A stretch of 26,153 nt of DNA from GCA-003244245 sp036266995 (GCA_036266995.1 DATAWX010000082.1:1-26153), one strand, 5' to 3'. Counted from the stretch's first letter, positions 15,787 through 23,414 are shown. The notes: generated by a model from the sequence alone, not told the origin. Numbers and translations: made by a program.

Positions 15787-16385
15787 ACGAAACCGCGCTG
15801 ATGGAACCATCCGCCGCCACCGACACCCTGCCGGCGCTGCTCGGCGACGATAAGCTCGACGCCGCGCTGGAAGCGCTGCTACTGGTGGTGGACTGCCCGG
15901 CGGGCGAGGATGTGCTGGCCAGCGCCCTGGGTCAACCGGTGACCCGGGTGGTCGAGGCGCTGAACCGGCTGCGGGACGGCTACGCCGACGGTGGTCGCGG
16001 AATCGACCTGCGGCACGTCGCGCAGGGATGGCGCATGCACACCCGCGATGTGTATGCCCCGTTCGTGGAGCGGTTGTTGCTGGACGGGCAGCGGGCAAGG
16101 CTCACCCGCGCGGCCCTGGAAACTCTGGCGGTGGTGGCCTACCGGCAGCCGGTCACCCGCTCGCGAGTCGCCGCGGTGCGCGGGGTGAACGTTGACGGGG
16201 TGATGCGAACCCTGCTGGTCCGGGGCTTGATCGAGGAAGTCGGGACTGACCCCGAGACCCACGGTGTGCTGTACCGCACGACAGAGCTGTTCCTGGAGCG
16301 GCTCGGGCTGTCGTCGTTGGAGAATCTACCCCCGATCGCCCCGCTATTACCCGATATCGACACTATCGACGATGTCCCCTGCTAA
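15783..16385 (+). CDS. scpB: segregation and condensation protein B
   Basis: A 200-residue protein with two winged-helix domains, starting at GTG 15783 inside the scpA stop. Recognisable family segments are LDAALEALLLVVDCPAGEDVLASALG, GWRMHTRDVYAPFVERLL and the second-domain block LTRAALETLAVVAYRQPVTRSRVAAVRGVNVDGVMRTLLVRGLIEEVG. ScpB binds ScpA as a dimer in the SMC condensin. The last six codons and the TAA stop lie in the first unit of an 18-bp tandem repeat that continues into the start of rluB; the end (ID-rich, then DVPC) is therefore probably recent sequence. Confidence 0.95.
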   Translation: MNETALMEPSAATDTLPALLGDDKLDAALEALLLVVDCPAGEDVLASALGQPVTRVVEALNRLRDGYADGGRGIDLRHVAQGWRMHTRDVYAPFVERLLLDGQRARLTRAALETLAVVAYRQPVTRSRVAAVRGVNVDGVMRTLLVRGLIEEVGTDPETHGVLYRTTELFLERLGLSSLENLPPIAPLLPDIDTIDDVPC

Positions 16386-16421
16386 GACGATGTCCCGATC
16401 TAAGGCGATGGCCCAGGTGAT
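16368..16421 (+). repeat. three 18-bp tandem repeats across the scpB-rluB junction
   Basis: Three consecutive 18-base units begin at 16368, 16386 and 16404. Units 1 and 2 share GACGATGTCCC and end in CTAA, with 15 of 18 bases identical; unit 3 (GGCGATGGCCC) is more diverged. Because the unit is a multiple of three, each repeat supplies an in-frame ATG for rluB (16372, 16390, 16408), while unit 1 supplies the scpB stop. Confidence 0.8.
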
Positions 16422-17178
16422 GTGCCAGTCGAAGGCTGAGTCGCAGCCATCCCCTGGGTTGCCGAGGTTGCACAAGGTGCTCGCGCAGGCTGGGGTGGCT
16501 TCCCGCCGTGCCGCCGAGGAGATGATCGCCCGCGGCCGGGTCCAGGTGGACGGGGTCGTGGTACGCGAGATGGGGGTCCGGGTCGACCCCGACAACGCGA
16601 TCATCCATGTCGATGGCATGCGGTTGGAACTACGTTCCGACGTGGAGCACCTGGCATTGAACAAGCCGCGTGGTGTGCACTCCACGATGTCCGACGACCG
16701 CGGCCGACCCTGCGTCGGCGACTATGTGGCCGACCGGGCCCAGCGCCTGTTCCACGTCGGCCGCCTCGACGCGGACACCGAGGGTCTGCTGCTGCTGACC
16801 AACGACGGAGACCTGGCGCACCGGCTGATGCACCCCTCCTACCGAGTGCTGAAAACCTACCTGGCCGAGGTGCCCGGTCCGGTACCCCGGTCGCTGGGCC
16901 GGACGTTGCGCGCCGGAGTGCACTTCGACGACGGCCCGGTGGCCGTCGACGGATTCCGGGTCGTGCAGGCCATGCCCGGTAAGGCGCTGGTCGAGGTGGT
17001 GCTGCACGAGGGTCGCAAGCACATCGTTCGCCGGCTCCTCACCGAGGTCGGGCACCCGGTGCTGCGGTTGGTGCGTACCGCGATCGCCGACGTCCGCCTC
17101 GGGGAGCAGCGTCCCGGCACGGTCCGGGTGCTGTCGCGTCCTGAGGTGGGTGCCCTCAACCGCGCGGTGGGGCGGTAG
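16390..17178 (+). CDS. rluB: 23S rRNA pseudouridine synthase, RluB/RsuA family
   Basis: A pseudouridine synthase of 262 residues from ATG 16390. In-frame ATGs at 16372, 16408 (preceded by CTAAGG) and 16420 are equally possible starts because of a tandem repeat, so the first 10-20 residues are uncertain. An S4 domain (RLHKVLAQAGVASRRAAEEMIARGRVQVDG) is followed by the synthase domain with catalytic Asp in GRLDADTEGLLLLTNDG. KTYLAEV and the C-terminal EGRKHIVRRLLTEVGHPV complete the family pattern. It modifies uridine in large-subunit rRNA, by family analogy near position 2605. Same position as Rv1711. It converges with an ABC exporter gene 13 bases away. Confidence 0.93.
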   Translation: MSRSKAMAQVMCQSKAESQPSPGLPRLHKVLAQAGVASRRAAEEMIARGRVQVDGVVVREMGVRVDPDNAIIHVDGMRLELRSDVEHLALNKPRGVHSTMSDDRGRPCVGDYVADRAQRLFHVGRLDADTEGLLLLTNDGDLAHRLMHPSYRVLKTYLAEVPGPVPRSLGRTLRAGVHFDDGPVAVDGFRVVQAMPGKALVEVVLHEGRKHIVRRLLTEVGHPVLRLVRTAIADVRLGEQRPGTVRVLSRPEVGALNRAVGR

Positions 17179-17196
17179 CCGCCGAGCACGGCTACC
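17174..17196. terminator. hairpin shared by two converging stop codons
   Basis: An 8-bp perfect inverted repeat (GGTAGCCG, 17174-17181, and CGGCTACC, 17189-17196) with a 7-base loop. The left arm contains the rluB stop TAG and the right arm contains the TAG stop of the minus-strand permease gene. It is symmetrical, so it could stop transcription from both sides, though there is no T-tract. Confidence 0.5.
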
Positions 17197-17995
17197 CCCG
17201 GGCCACCCCGCGGTAGCGCATGACGGTCAGAGGGGCGAACACCGCGATGATGGCGACTGAGGACAGCACCGCGTAAAGCACCGAATGTTCCCCGGTCCAT
17301 CCGCCCGGCGGGGGAAACGAGGTCGGCAACGTGTTAGCGAACAGCTCGCGGCTGGCGTCGGCGACCGCGGTGACCGGATTCCACTGGGCCGCTACTTTCA
17401 GAACCCAGGGCATGTTCCCGGTGGGCACGAAGGCCGAGGAAATGAACGTGAGTGGGAAAAGCCAGATCAATCCGGCGCTTTGGGCCACCTCCACGGTGCG
17501 GCACAACAACCCGACCAGCGCCCCGACCCACGACATCGCGAAGGCGAACAGCAGCAGCACCACGTAAGCGGCCGCGGCGGCAGCGAACCCGCCGTGGATC
17601 CGCCACCCGACCACCAGACCGGTCAGGCTCATGACCACCAGCGTGATCGCGTTGACCCCGAGGTCGGAGGTGGTCCTTCCCAAGATCACCGCGAGCCGTG
17701 ATATCGGCAGCGAGCGGAACCTGTCGATGATTCCTTTGTGCAGGTCGTTAGCCAGCCCCATCGTGGTGAACGCGGCGTTGAATGCCACTGTCTGGGCAAA
17801 GATCCCGCCGATGAGGAACTCCCGGTAGTCGGCGCCTCCGAGGCTGCCCGCGAACACGTAGGCGAACAGCAACACGAACATGATCGGCTGCACTGTGGCG
17901 CCCAGCAGCAGATCCGGGATCCGGCGGATGTTCAGCAGGTTGCGCCAGGTGATGATGCTGCTGTCCCGCAGCACTGAGGTCGTCACGGCTGTCAT
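17192..17995 (-). CDS. ABC-2 type transporter permease, DrrB-like
   Basis: A 267-residue integral membrane protein of the ABC-2/DrrB exporter class, starting at GTG or ATG-equivalent MTAVTTSVLRDSSIITWRNLLNIRRIPDLLL. Six hydrophobic segments can be seen, beginning with PIMFVLLFAYVFAGSL at about 38-53, then helices near 75, 115, 140, 170 and the C-terminal 240. The conserved SAFVPTGNMPWVLKVAAQWNPVTAVADASREL loop precedes the last helix, as in daunorubicin-resistance exporters. It overlaps the ATPase gene by 4 bases and surely forms the transporter with it. The substrate is unknown: a hydrophobic drug or lipid is typical. The pair is inserted, on the opposite strand, between rluB and cmk, which are adjacent in mycobacteria. 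Confidence 0.92.
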   Translation of the reverse strand: MTAVTTSVLRDSSIITWRNLLNIRRIPDLLLGATVQPIMFVLLFAYVFAGSLGGADYREFLIGGIFAQTVAFNAAFTTMGLANDLHKGIIDRFRSLPISRLAVILGRTTSDLGVNAITLVVMSLTGLVVGWRIHGGFAAAAAAYVVLLLFAFAMSWVGALVGLLCRTVEVAQSAGLIWLFPLTFISSAFVPTGNMPWVLKVAAQWNPVTAVADASRELFANTLPTSFPPPGGWTGEHSVLYAVLSSVAIIAVFAPLTVMRYRGVARG

Positions 17996-18951
17996 GAGGT
18001 GGCTTCGCTCTCCGCGACGTGCCCGGTCAGTTTCAAGAACACGTCGTCCAGGGTTGGTCTGTGCAGGCCGACGTCCTGCACGGGGATGCTCTGCAGATCC
18101 AGCCGCCGCAGCGCCTCGATCAGTGATTTCGCGCCGCCGTCGACGACGATGCTGATCCGGCGGCTCTGCGGGTCGACCGTCGGCTCCCCGCTGCCGATCT
18201 CGGCGAGCACCGCAGCCACCTCCGGCAGGTCCGCGGCGTGGTCGAGGACCATCTCCAGGCGCTCCCCGCCGACCTGTGCCTTGAGCTGGTCGGAGGTCCC
18301 GCGGGCGATCACCCGCCCGCGGTCGATCACCGCGATGGTGTCTGCCAGTTGGTCGGCTTCCTCGAGGTATTGCGTGGTGAGCAGCACCCCGGCGCCGTCG
18401 GCGACCAGTTCAGTGATGACTTCCCAGGTGTCCAGCCGGCCGCGGGGGTCTAATCCGGTGGTGGGTTCATCGAGCATGACCACCTCGGGGTTGGCGACGA
18501 GTGCACCGGCGAGATCCAGCCGTCTGCGCATGCCTCCGGAGTAGGTCTTCGCGGTCCGCTCAGCGGCCTCGTCGAGGCGGAACCGAGTGATCAGCGCCCC
18601 AGCCCGGGATCGGGCCTGCCCCCGAGGCATCCCGTACAGCCGGCTGATCATGTACAGATTCTCGAACCCGGTGAGGTTCTCATCGACCGCCGCGTACTGC
18701 CCGGACAGCCCGATCTTGCCGCGTACCCTGTGCGGATCTGTCAGCACGTCCACACCCGCCACCCGTGCCCGCCCGGAGTCCGGTCGCAGCAAGGTACTGA
18801 GGATGCGGACGGCGGTCGTCTTGCCGGCGCCGTTGGGGCCCAGCAGGCCCAGCACGGTGCCCTGGGGAATCTGCAGATCGATGCCGTCGAGTGCCCGGGT
18901 GGACCCGAAGGTCTTCACCAGGCCCTCCGCCTCAACCGCCAGTGCGGACAT
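17992..18951 (-). CDS. ABC transporter ATP-binding protein, DrrA-like
   Basis: A 319-residue ATPase starting at ATG 18951 (MSALAVEAEGLVKTFG), chosen because GAGGAGG stands 5 bases upstream; a longer frame exists but its first 29 residues are Arg/Cys-rich and unlike the family. Walker A GPNGAGKTT (38-46), signature YSGGMRRRLDLAGAL and Walker B VVMLDEPTTGLDPRGR are intact. The C-terminal extension ending LRRLDLQSIPVQDVGLHRPTLDDVFLKLTG is diagnostic of the DrrA subfamily of drug and glycolipid exporters. A TACCGT element about 33 bases upstream of the start (forward strand 18984-18989) may be the -10. Its stop overlaps the permease start as ATGA. Confidence 0.94.
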   Translation of the reverse strand: MSALAVEAEGLVKTFGSTRALDGIDLQIPQGTVLGLLGPNGAGKTTAVRILSTLLRPDSGRARVAGVDVLTDPHRVRGKIGLSGQYAAVDENLTGFENLYMISRLYGMPRGQARSRAGALITRFRLDEAAERTAKTYSGGMRRRLDLAGALVANPEVVMLDEPTTGLDPRGRLDTWEVITELVADGAGVLLTTQYLEEADQLADTIAVIDRGRVIARGTSDQLKAQVGGERLEMVLDHAADLPEVAAVLAEIGSGEPTVDPQSRRISIVVDGGAKSLIEALRRLDLQSIPVQDVGLHRPTLDDVFLKLTGHVAESEATS

Positions 18952-19064
18952 GCCGCCTCCTCGTGGGGGAACTCTCGCTAGCGACGGTATCCGGCAGCAC
19001 CGACAGAAAGCGCGGTGTTTTCGCCTGGTGTGGCCCACGGCTCGGTCTGCAGAGCTGCGGCGGG

Positions 19065-19092
19065 CAGAATGGGCCTGGTAACGAGTAGGGAG
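19065..19092 (+). promoter_or_regulatory. candidate cmk -10 and ribosome binding site
   Basis: In the 149-base gap between the divergent ABC ATPase and cmk genes, CAGAAT (19065-19070) resembles an actinobacterial -10 and GGGAGG (19088-19093) is a good Shine-Dalgarno 8 bases before GTG 19101. No convincing -35 is visible. The divergent arrangement requires at least one promoter for each gene in this gap. Confidence 0.35.
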
Positions 19093-19100
19093 GTCAGCGG

Positions 19101-19820
19101 GTGCAGCGAGGCGACGGATTGCGTGGCGTGGTGGCGGTGGACGGGCCGGCCGGTACCGGGAAATCCACCGTGGCCCGCCGGCTGGCGGCGTGGCTGGACG
19201 CCCGGTATCTCGATACCGGGGCGATGTATCGAGCCGCCGCGCTCGGTGTCTTGCGAGCCGGTGTCGACCCAGCTGACTCCACAGCGGTGTCAGAGGTGGT
19301 GGCCCGGCGGCACATCGAGGTAGACACCGACCCGGATACCTCCTGCGTGCTGTTGGATGGCGAGGACGTCTCCCGGGAGATCCGTGGCTCGGCCGTGACG
19401 ACCGCGGTGAGCCCGGTCTCCGCGGTGTCCCGGGTGCGTGAGCTGCTCGTGGCCCAGCAGCGCCGGATCATCTCCGATGCCGCCGCTGGCGGCGGTGGAA
19501 TCGTGGTGGAGGGTCGTGACATCGGCACGGTGGTAGTACCCGATGCGCCACTGAAGGTCTTTCTCACCGCGACCGCGGCGCAGCGAGCGGCGCGTCGAGC
19601 TGCCCAGGACGGTGCACCCGACGTGGCCGAGGTCCGTCGCGCTGTCGACCGCCGCGACCAGTTCGACTCCAGCCGGGCTACCTCGCCGATGTGCCCCGCC
19701 GCGGATGCTGTTGAGCTGGATACCACCGCATTGGACGTTGACGCGGTGCTGGGTAAGCTGCACGAGCTGGCAGTCGCGCGTGGACTGGTCGGGCTGGCGG
19801 TTCGGGGCCGGACGTGTTAG
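19101..19820 (+). CDS. cmk: cytidylate kinase
   Basis: A 239-residue (d)CMP kinase that phosphorylates CMP and dCMP with ATP. Start at GTG 19101 follows GGGAGG. The P-loop VDGPAGTGKST lies at residues 13-23, then YLDTGAMYRAAALGVL, the IRGSAVTTAVSPVSAVSRVRELLVAQQR block, the VVEGRDIGTVV motif and the lid region RRAVDRRDQFDSSRATSP. All are characteristic of Cmk. Position equals Rv1712. Its stop lies inside the start of the acyltransferase gene (7-base overlap), so translation is probably coupled. Confidence 0.95.
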   Translation: MQRGDGLRGVVAVDGPAGTGKSTVARRLAAWLDARYLDTGAMYRAAALGVLRAGVDPADSTAVSEVVARRHIEVDTDPDTSCVLLDGEDVSREIRGSAVTTAVSPVSAVSRVRELLVAQQRRIISDAAAGGGGIVVEGRDIGTVVVPDAPLKVFLTATAAQRAARRAAQDGAPDVAEVRRAVDRRDQFDSSRATSPMCPAADAVELDTTALDVDAVLGKLHELAVARGLVGLAVRGRTC

Positions 19821-20515
19821 CTGAGCCGTTTCCCGAGGACTCGTCTCAGGGAGAGTTGCCACCGGGTACCTGGCGATGGTTACAGGGCGTCACACGCTGG
19901 ATCGGGACTTGGTGCTTCTACGTCGGTTACCGGCTGAGAGTGCGGCATCGGGAGCGGATCCCTGCGACCGGGCCCATCGTGGTGGTGGCCAACCACAGCG
20001 CGATGGTCGACGGCCCGCTGTTGTACGGGCTGTTGGGACGGCGCAGTTCGTTCCTGATCAAGCAGGAGATGTTCCGTGGGCCGCTCGGCTGGATACTGCC
20101 CCGGATCGGGCAGTTGGCAGTACGCCGCGGCGAGGTCGACCGGGCGCCGCTGCTCACCGCGGTCCGGCTGCTGCGGCATGGCGGGGTGGTAGTGGTGTTT
20201 CCGGAGGGCACTCGTGGGTCGGGCGACGTGACGAACGCGCAGCAGGGCGCCGCGTGGCTGGCCCGGGCTGGTGGGGCGATGCTGCTGCCGGTGGCGGTCC
20301 GCGGCACCCGGCGACCTGCAGGTAACAACCGTCGGTTCCGGCCGTCCGTCGATGTCCTGGTCGGGCGACCATTCGCGGTGCCCCCGGGCAAGGGGCGAGC
20401 CGCACTGACGGCCGCCACTACCGAGATACGTCACCGGCTGACCGCACTGGTTAGCGAGCTGGATGCGATCCGCTGCCTGGGCCGACCAGGTGCGGCCCGA
20501 GTAGAGGGAGCGTGA
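19814..20515 (+). CDS. PlsC-type 1-acylglycerol-3-phosphate acyltransferase
   Basis: A 233-residue acyltransferase starting at GTG 19814 (7-base overlap with cmk). The catalytic HX4D motif is NHSAMVDG with His61 and Asp66; the substrate-binding motif is FPEGTRGSG (from Phe129), and GQLAVRRGEVDR lies between them. An upstream hydrophobic helix (about 25-40) would hold it at the inner membrane face. It acylates lysophosphatidate or a related lysophospholipid in membrane lipid synthesis. The cmk-plsC-der order is found in several actinobacteria, although mycobacteria have cmk next to der. Exact acceptor is not readable. Confidence 0.9.
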   Translation: MLAEPFPEDSSQGELPPGTWRWLQGVTRWIGTWCFYVGYRLRVRHRERIPATGPIVVVANHSAMVDGPLLYGLLGRRSSFLIKQEMFRGPLGWILPRIGQLAVRRGEVDRAPLLTAVRLLRHGGVVVVFPEGTRGSGDVTNAQQGAAWLARAGGAMLLPVAVRGTRRPAGNNRRFRPSVDVLVGRPFAVPPGKGRAALTAATTEIRHRLTALVSELDAIRCLGRPGAARVEGA

Positions 20516-21930
20516 TGAGCAGTCTGGCGCCTGGCGACGGGATCTGGTCCGACGAAGCTGACTGGGCGGCGCTGGACGGGGCCGAGGGGTTCGACGCCGA
20601 CGCGGAAGTAACGCTCGAGCAGCCGGTGCTCGCCGTGGTGGGTCGCCCCAACGTGGGTAAGTCGACGCTGGTCAACCGGATCCTGGGGCGCCGCGAGGCG
20701 GTGGTGCAGGACGTGCCAGGGGTGACCAGGGACCGGGTGGCCTACGACGCGTTGTGGAATGGGCGCCGGTTCACCGTGGTGGACACCGGCGGGTGGCAGC
20801 CCGACGCGCGTGGTCTGCAGGCCGCGGTGGCCGAGCAGGCGGAGCTCGCGATGCGCACCGCGGACGCGGTCCTGCTGGTGGTAGACGCCACGGTGGGAGC
20901 CACCGCGGCGGAGGAGGCGGTGGCGCGGGTGCTGCGCCGCTCGTCGACGCCGGTGATACTGGCCGCAACCAAGGTCGACGACGAGCGGGCGGTCGCGGAC
21001 ACCGCGGCATTGTGGTCGTTGGGCTTGGGCGAGCCGCACCCGGTGAGTGGATTGCACGGTCGCGGCACCGGCGATCTGCTCGACGCCGTGCTGGAGGTGT
21101 TGCCCTCCGCGCCACGGGACGTCGCTGCTCGCGCCGGAGGACCGCGCCGGATCGCGCTGGTCGGAAGGCCCAACGTGGGCAAGTCGAGCCTGCTCAACCG
21201 GTTGGTGGGCGAGCCGCGGTCGGTGGTGCACGAGGTCGCCGGCACCACGGTGGATCCGGTGGACTCGCTGGTGGAGCTCGATGGCGAGACGTGGCGGTTC
21301 GTCGACACCGCGGGCCTGCGCAAGCGGGTGCGGACGGCGAGTGGCATCGAGTACTTCGCGTCGCTGCGCACCCGGGCGGCGATCGAGGCGGCCGAGGTGG
21401 TGGTGGTCCTCATCGACGCCAGTGAGCCGATCACCGAGCAGGATCAGCGGGTGATCACCTCGGTGATGGAGTCCGGGCGAGCGCTGGTGGTGGCGTTCAA
21501 CAAGTGGGATCTGGTCGACGAGGACCGACGCCGTGAGCTGACCCGGGAACTGGATCGCGATCTGGCCCGGGTGCAATGGGCGCAGCGGGTGAACATCTCG
21601 GCGCTCACCGGCCGCTCAGTCAGCAAGATCGCCCCGTTCCTGCGCACCGCCCTAGAATCCTGGGATCGGCGGGTGCCCACCGGTCAGCTCAACGCCTGGC
21701 TGTCCGAAGTGATCGCCGCAACGCCACCGCCGGTGCGAGGCGGGCGGGCGCCCAAGGTGCTTTTCGCCACCCAGGCCGGCACCCGACCGCCCACCTTCGT
21801 GCTGTTCACCACCGGTTTCCTCGAAGCCGGGTACCGCCGATTCCTGGAACGGCGGCTCCGGGAGACGTTCGGCTTTACCGGCAGCCCGGTGCGCATCTCG
21901 GTTCGAGTCCGGGAGCGCCGGTCCCGATAA
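20515..21930 (+). CDS. der: GTPase Der (EngA), ribosome assembly
   Basis: A 471-residue protein with two tandem GTPase domains and a KH-like C-terminus, essential for 50S ribosomal subunit maturation. ATG 20515 overlaps the upstream TGA by one base with AGAGGGA suitably placed; GTG 20512 is an alternative. Domain 1 has GRPNVGKSTL (about 42-51) and VVDTGGW; domain 2 has GRPNVGKSSLLNRLVGE (about 219-235), FVDTAGLRKR and NKWDLVD. In domain 1 the base-specificity motif reads TKVD instead of NKxD. The KH domain holds ATPPPVRGGRAPKVLFATQAGTRPPTFVLF. Length is within the normal range; equivalent to Rv1713. Confidence 0.96.
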   Translation: MSSLAPGDGIWSDEADWAALDGAEGFDADAEVTLEQPVLAVVGRPNVGKSTLVNRILGRREAVVQDVPGVTRDRVAYDALWNGRRFTVVDTGGWQPDARGLQAAVAEQAELAMRTADAVLLVVDATVGATAAEEAVARVLRRSSTPVILAATKVDDERAVADTAALWSLGLGEPHPVSGLHGRGTGDLLDAVLEVLPSAPRDVAARAGGPRRIALVGRPNVGKSSLLNRLVGEPRSVVHEVAGTTVDPVDSLVELDGETWRFVDTAGLRKRVRTASGIEYFASLRTRAAIEAAEVVVVLIDASEPITEQDQRVITSVMESGRALVVAFNKWDLVDEDRRRELTRELDRDLARVQWAQRVNISALTGRSVSKIAPFLRTALESWDRRVPTGQLNAWLSEVIAATPPPVRGGRAPKVLFATQAGTRPPTFVLFTTGFLEAGYRRFLERRLRETFGFTGSPVRISVRVRERRSR

Positions 21931-22017
21931 CGAGAGATGTCGGTCACGACCTTTGGACCGGTGCGCGAGACAGGGGCAAGCTGGAAGCACGACCACGACT
22001 CGACGGAAAGGTGTGGT

Positions 22018-22614
22018 GTGCTTACCACGATCGAGGTGTTCTCTGATTTCGTCTGCCCGTTCTGTTATCTCGCTGAGCAGCCGCTCGCGGACGCGGTCGA
22101 GGGTGGCGACGTCAAGATCGCCTGGCGACCCTTCGAGCTCCGACCAGAACCCACGCCGACGCTGCGGCCCGAGGGTGACTACCTGCAGTCGACCTGGCAG
22201 CAGGTAGTGTACCCGATGGCCGAGCGCATGGGTGTCCCGATAGTGCTGCCCCGGGTTTCTCCCCAGCCCTACAGCCGCCTGGCTTTCGAGGGCTTCGCCT
22301 ATACCGCGCAGCACAACCTCGGACGGCGCTACACCGAGCGGATCTTCCGGGCGTTCTTCGTCGAGCAGCGCGACATCGGCCGAGTAGAGGTCCTGTCTGA
22401 CGTCGCCGCGGAGCTAGGCCTGGACGCCGACGATTTCCGCGCGGCGCTGGAGTCCGGCCGCTACGCCGAGGCGCACCAGGAGGCGCTGCGCCGGGCCCGG
22501 GAGCTGGAGATCACCACCGTGCCCACGGTGCTCGTCGACGGCCGGCGACTGGAGGGAGTGCCCTCCGCCGAGGCGCTGCACCGGCTGCTCAATGAAGCGG
22601 TGGCCCTCAGCTAG
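22018..22614 (+). CDS. FrnE/DsbA-family thioredoxin-fold protein
   Basis: A 198-residue protein starting at GTG 22018, chosen because GAAAGG stands 7 bases upstream and MLTTIEVFSDFVCPFCYLAE is the usual family beginning; an ATG at 21937 would add 27 residues unlike the family. The active-site CPFC is at residues 13-16. Later family features are FRAFFVEQRDIGRVEVL, the helical insert and the cis-Pro strand ELEITTVPTVLVDGRRLEGVP. No signal peptide, so it acts in the cytoplasm, like the FrnE/2-hydroxychromene-isomerase-like oxidoreductases. Its substrate is not known. It is the last core-type gene before the tRNA and the mobile region. Confidence 0.9.
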   Translation: MLTTIEVFSDFVCPFCYLAEQPLADAVEGGDVKIAWRPFELRPEPTPTLRPEGDYLQSTWQQVVYPMAERMGVPIVLPRVSPQPYSRLAFEGFAYTAQHNLGRRYTERIFRAFFVEQRDIGRVEVLSDVAAELGLDADDFRAALESGRYAEAHQEALRRARELEITTVPTVLVDGRRLEGVPSAEALHRLLNEAVALS

Positions 22615-22660
22615 CCGTTGCGACTGCGCTAGGCTGTGTAGGCGCCCGGAAGGGCGTGGC

Positions 22661-22734
<74 letters not shown>

Positions 22735-22744
22735 CGGCCGTTGG

Positions 22745-22789
22745 AAGCCCGTTGGTTCTGGTCATTGGCCCAGGTCAGCGGGCTTTTTT
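22745..22789 (+). terminator. terminator of tRNA-Pro
   Basis: AAGCCCG (22745-22751) pairs with CGGGCTT (22779-22785), followed by a run of six T (22784-22789). The 27-base interior can pair partly. This is a classic intrinsic terminator ten bases after the tRNA. Confidence 0.8.
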
Positions 22790-22835
22790 CATCCTCTGTG
22801 GTGGCCTCGTTGTCGATCTAGGCTGCGGGGTATGG

Positions 22836-22862
22836 GGACCATTTGTGGACCATCTGTGGACA
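22836..22862 (+). repeat. tandem 11-bp repeats near tRNA-Pro
   Basis: GGACCATTTGT (22836-22846), GGACCATCTGT (22847-22857) and a partial GGACA (22858-22862) follow head to tail about 100 bases after the tRNA. They differ at one position. Short direct repeats at this place are expected for arm-type binding sites of a tyrosine integrase or for replication iterons; no integrase gene is visible here. Confidence 0.6.
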
Positions 22863-23070
22863 CCGCGAGGTTTCGAGGGGCTACGACTACAAGAGCAGGC
22901 GGGACTGCACCGGCTGGCAAACACCAGACGGGGGGTCGATCGAGAGCTGCCGGTTTACATGGAGACGCAGATCCGAGGCGACAACTCCGGCAATCCGGGC
23001 GTTGAGGACTTTCTGTACGTCTTCAAGCCGGGCCGACACGGCCCGGACGCGCCGCCGCTTGCTCCGGCTT

Positions 23071-23100
23071 GCGCTCGCTCCCGCTCCGCTCCGCGAGCGC
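23071..23100. repeat. 7-bp inverted repeat in a CGCTCC-rich block
   Basis: GCGCTCG (23071-23077) and CGAGCGC (23094-23100) flank CTCCCGCTCCGCTCCG. The loop holds short CGCTCC-type direct repeats. It is the first of a series of palindromes extending to 23414. Confidence 0.6.
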
Positions 23101-23152
23101 GCCGGGCGGCTGGCGCGCGACACGGGTTGTGGTCGTTGCTGTGGTTGCGTCC

Positions 23153-23398
23153 GGGAGAGGGAGGCGCGCATTGTGCGGAGCCGCCCCCCAGCGTCCAGCC
23201 CGCTGCGCGTTCCGATTCCGCCGGCCCCTCCACCGAGGTCACCGTTGGGCTGTAATCATCGCGGTGCCCGATGGGTTGAGTCGGAGGGGCCGGCGGAATC
23301 GGAAGTAAACGGCTTGACCCTTGGGCCCCTACGACTCCTCGGCCGGCGTTGCCGGCAGGCCAGGGGCCTGCCGTAGTTGATACGCGCCTCCCTCTCCC
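23153..23398. repeat. 16-bp perfect inverted repeat, outer pair
   Basis: GGGAGAGGGAGGCGCG at 23153-23168 recurs as its exact reverse complement at 23383-23398, 214 bases apart. It encloses the 22-bp inverted repeat and a 9-bp hairpin, and its right arm is itself the loop of another hairpin. Confidence 0.85.
23210..23304. repeat. 22-bp perfect inverted repeat, inner pair
   Basis: The arms at 23210-23231 and 23283-23304 are exact reverse complements over all 22 bases (left arm begins TTCCGATTCCG and ends GGCCCCTCC). The 51-base interior includes CACCG and CGGTG, which can form a small inner stem. Such long perfect arms are not expected by chance. Confidence 0.9.
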
Positions 23399-23414
23399 TC
23401 GCGACCAACTACGG
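23353..23414. repeat. two adjacent 9-bp hairpins
   Basis: CGGCAGGCC (23353-23361) and GGCCTGCCG (23365-23373) form a perfect stem with a 3-base loop. Overlapping its right arm, CCGTAGTTG (23371-23379) pairs with CAACTACGG (23406-23414), with the right copy of the 16-bp repeat in its loop. The two structures compete for 23371-23373. Confidence 0.75.

Noticed and set aside
20431..21576. 381-codon minus-strand frame opposite der
   Set aside because: Shadow of the Der GTPase domains; His/Arg/Gln-rich translation without motifs.
23071..23414. CRISPR array
   Set aside because: The repeats are inverted and of different lengths, not regularly spaced direct repeats, and no cas gene is present.
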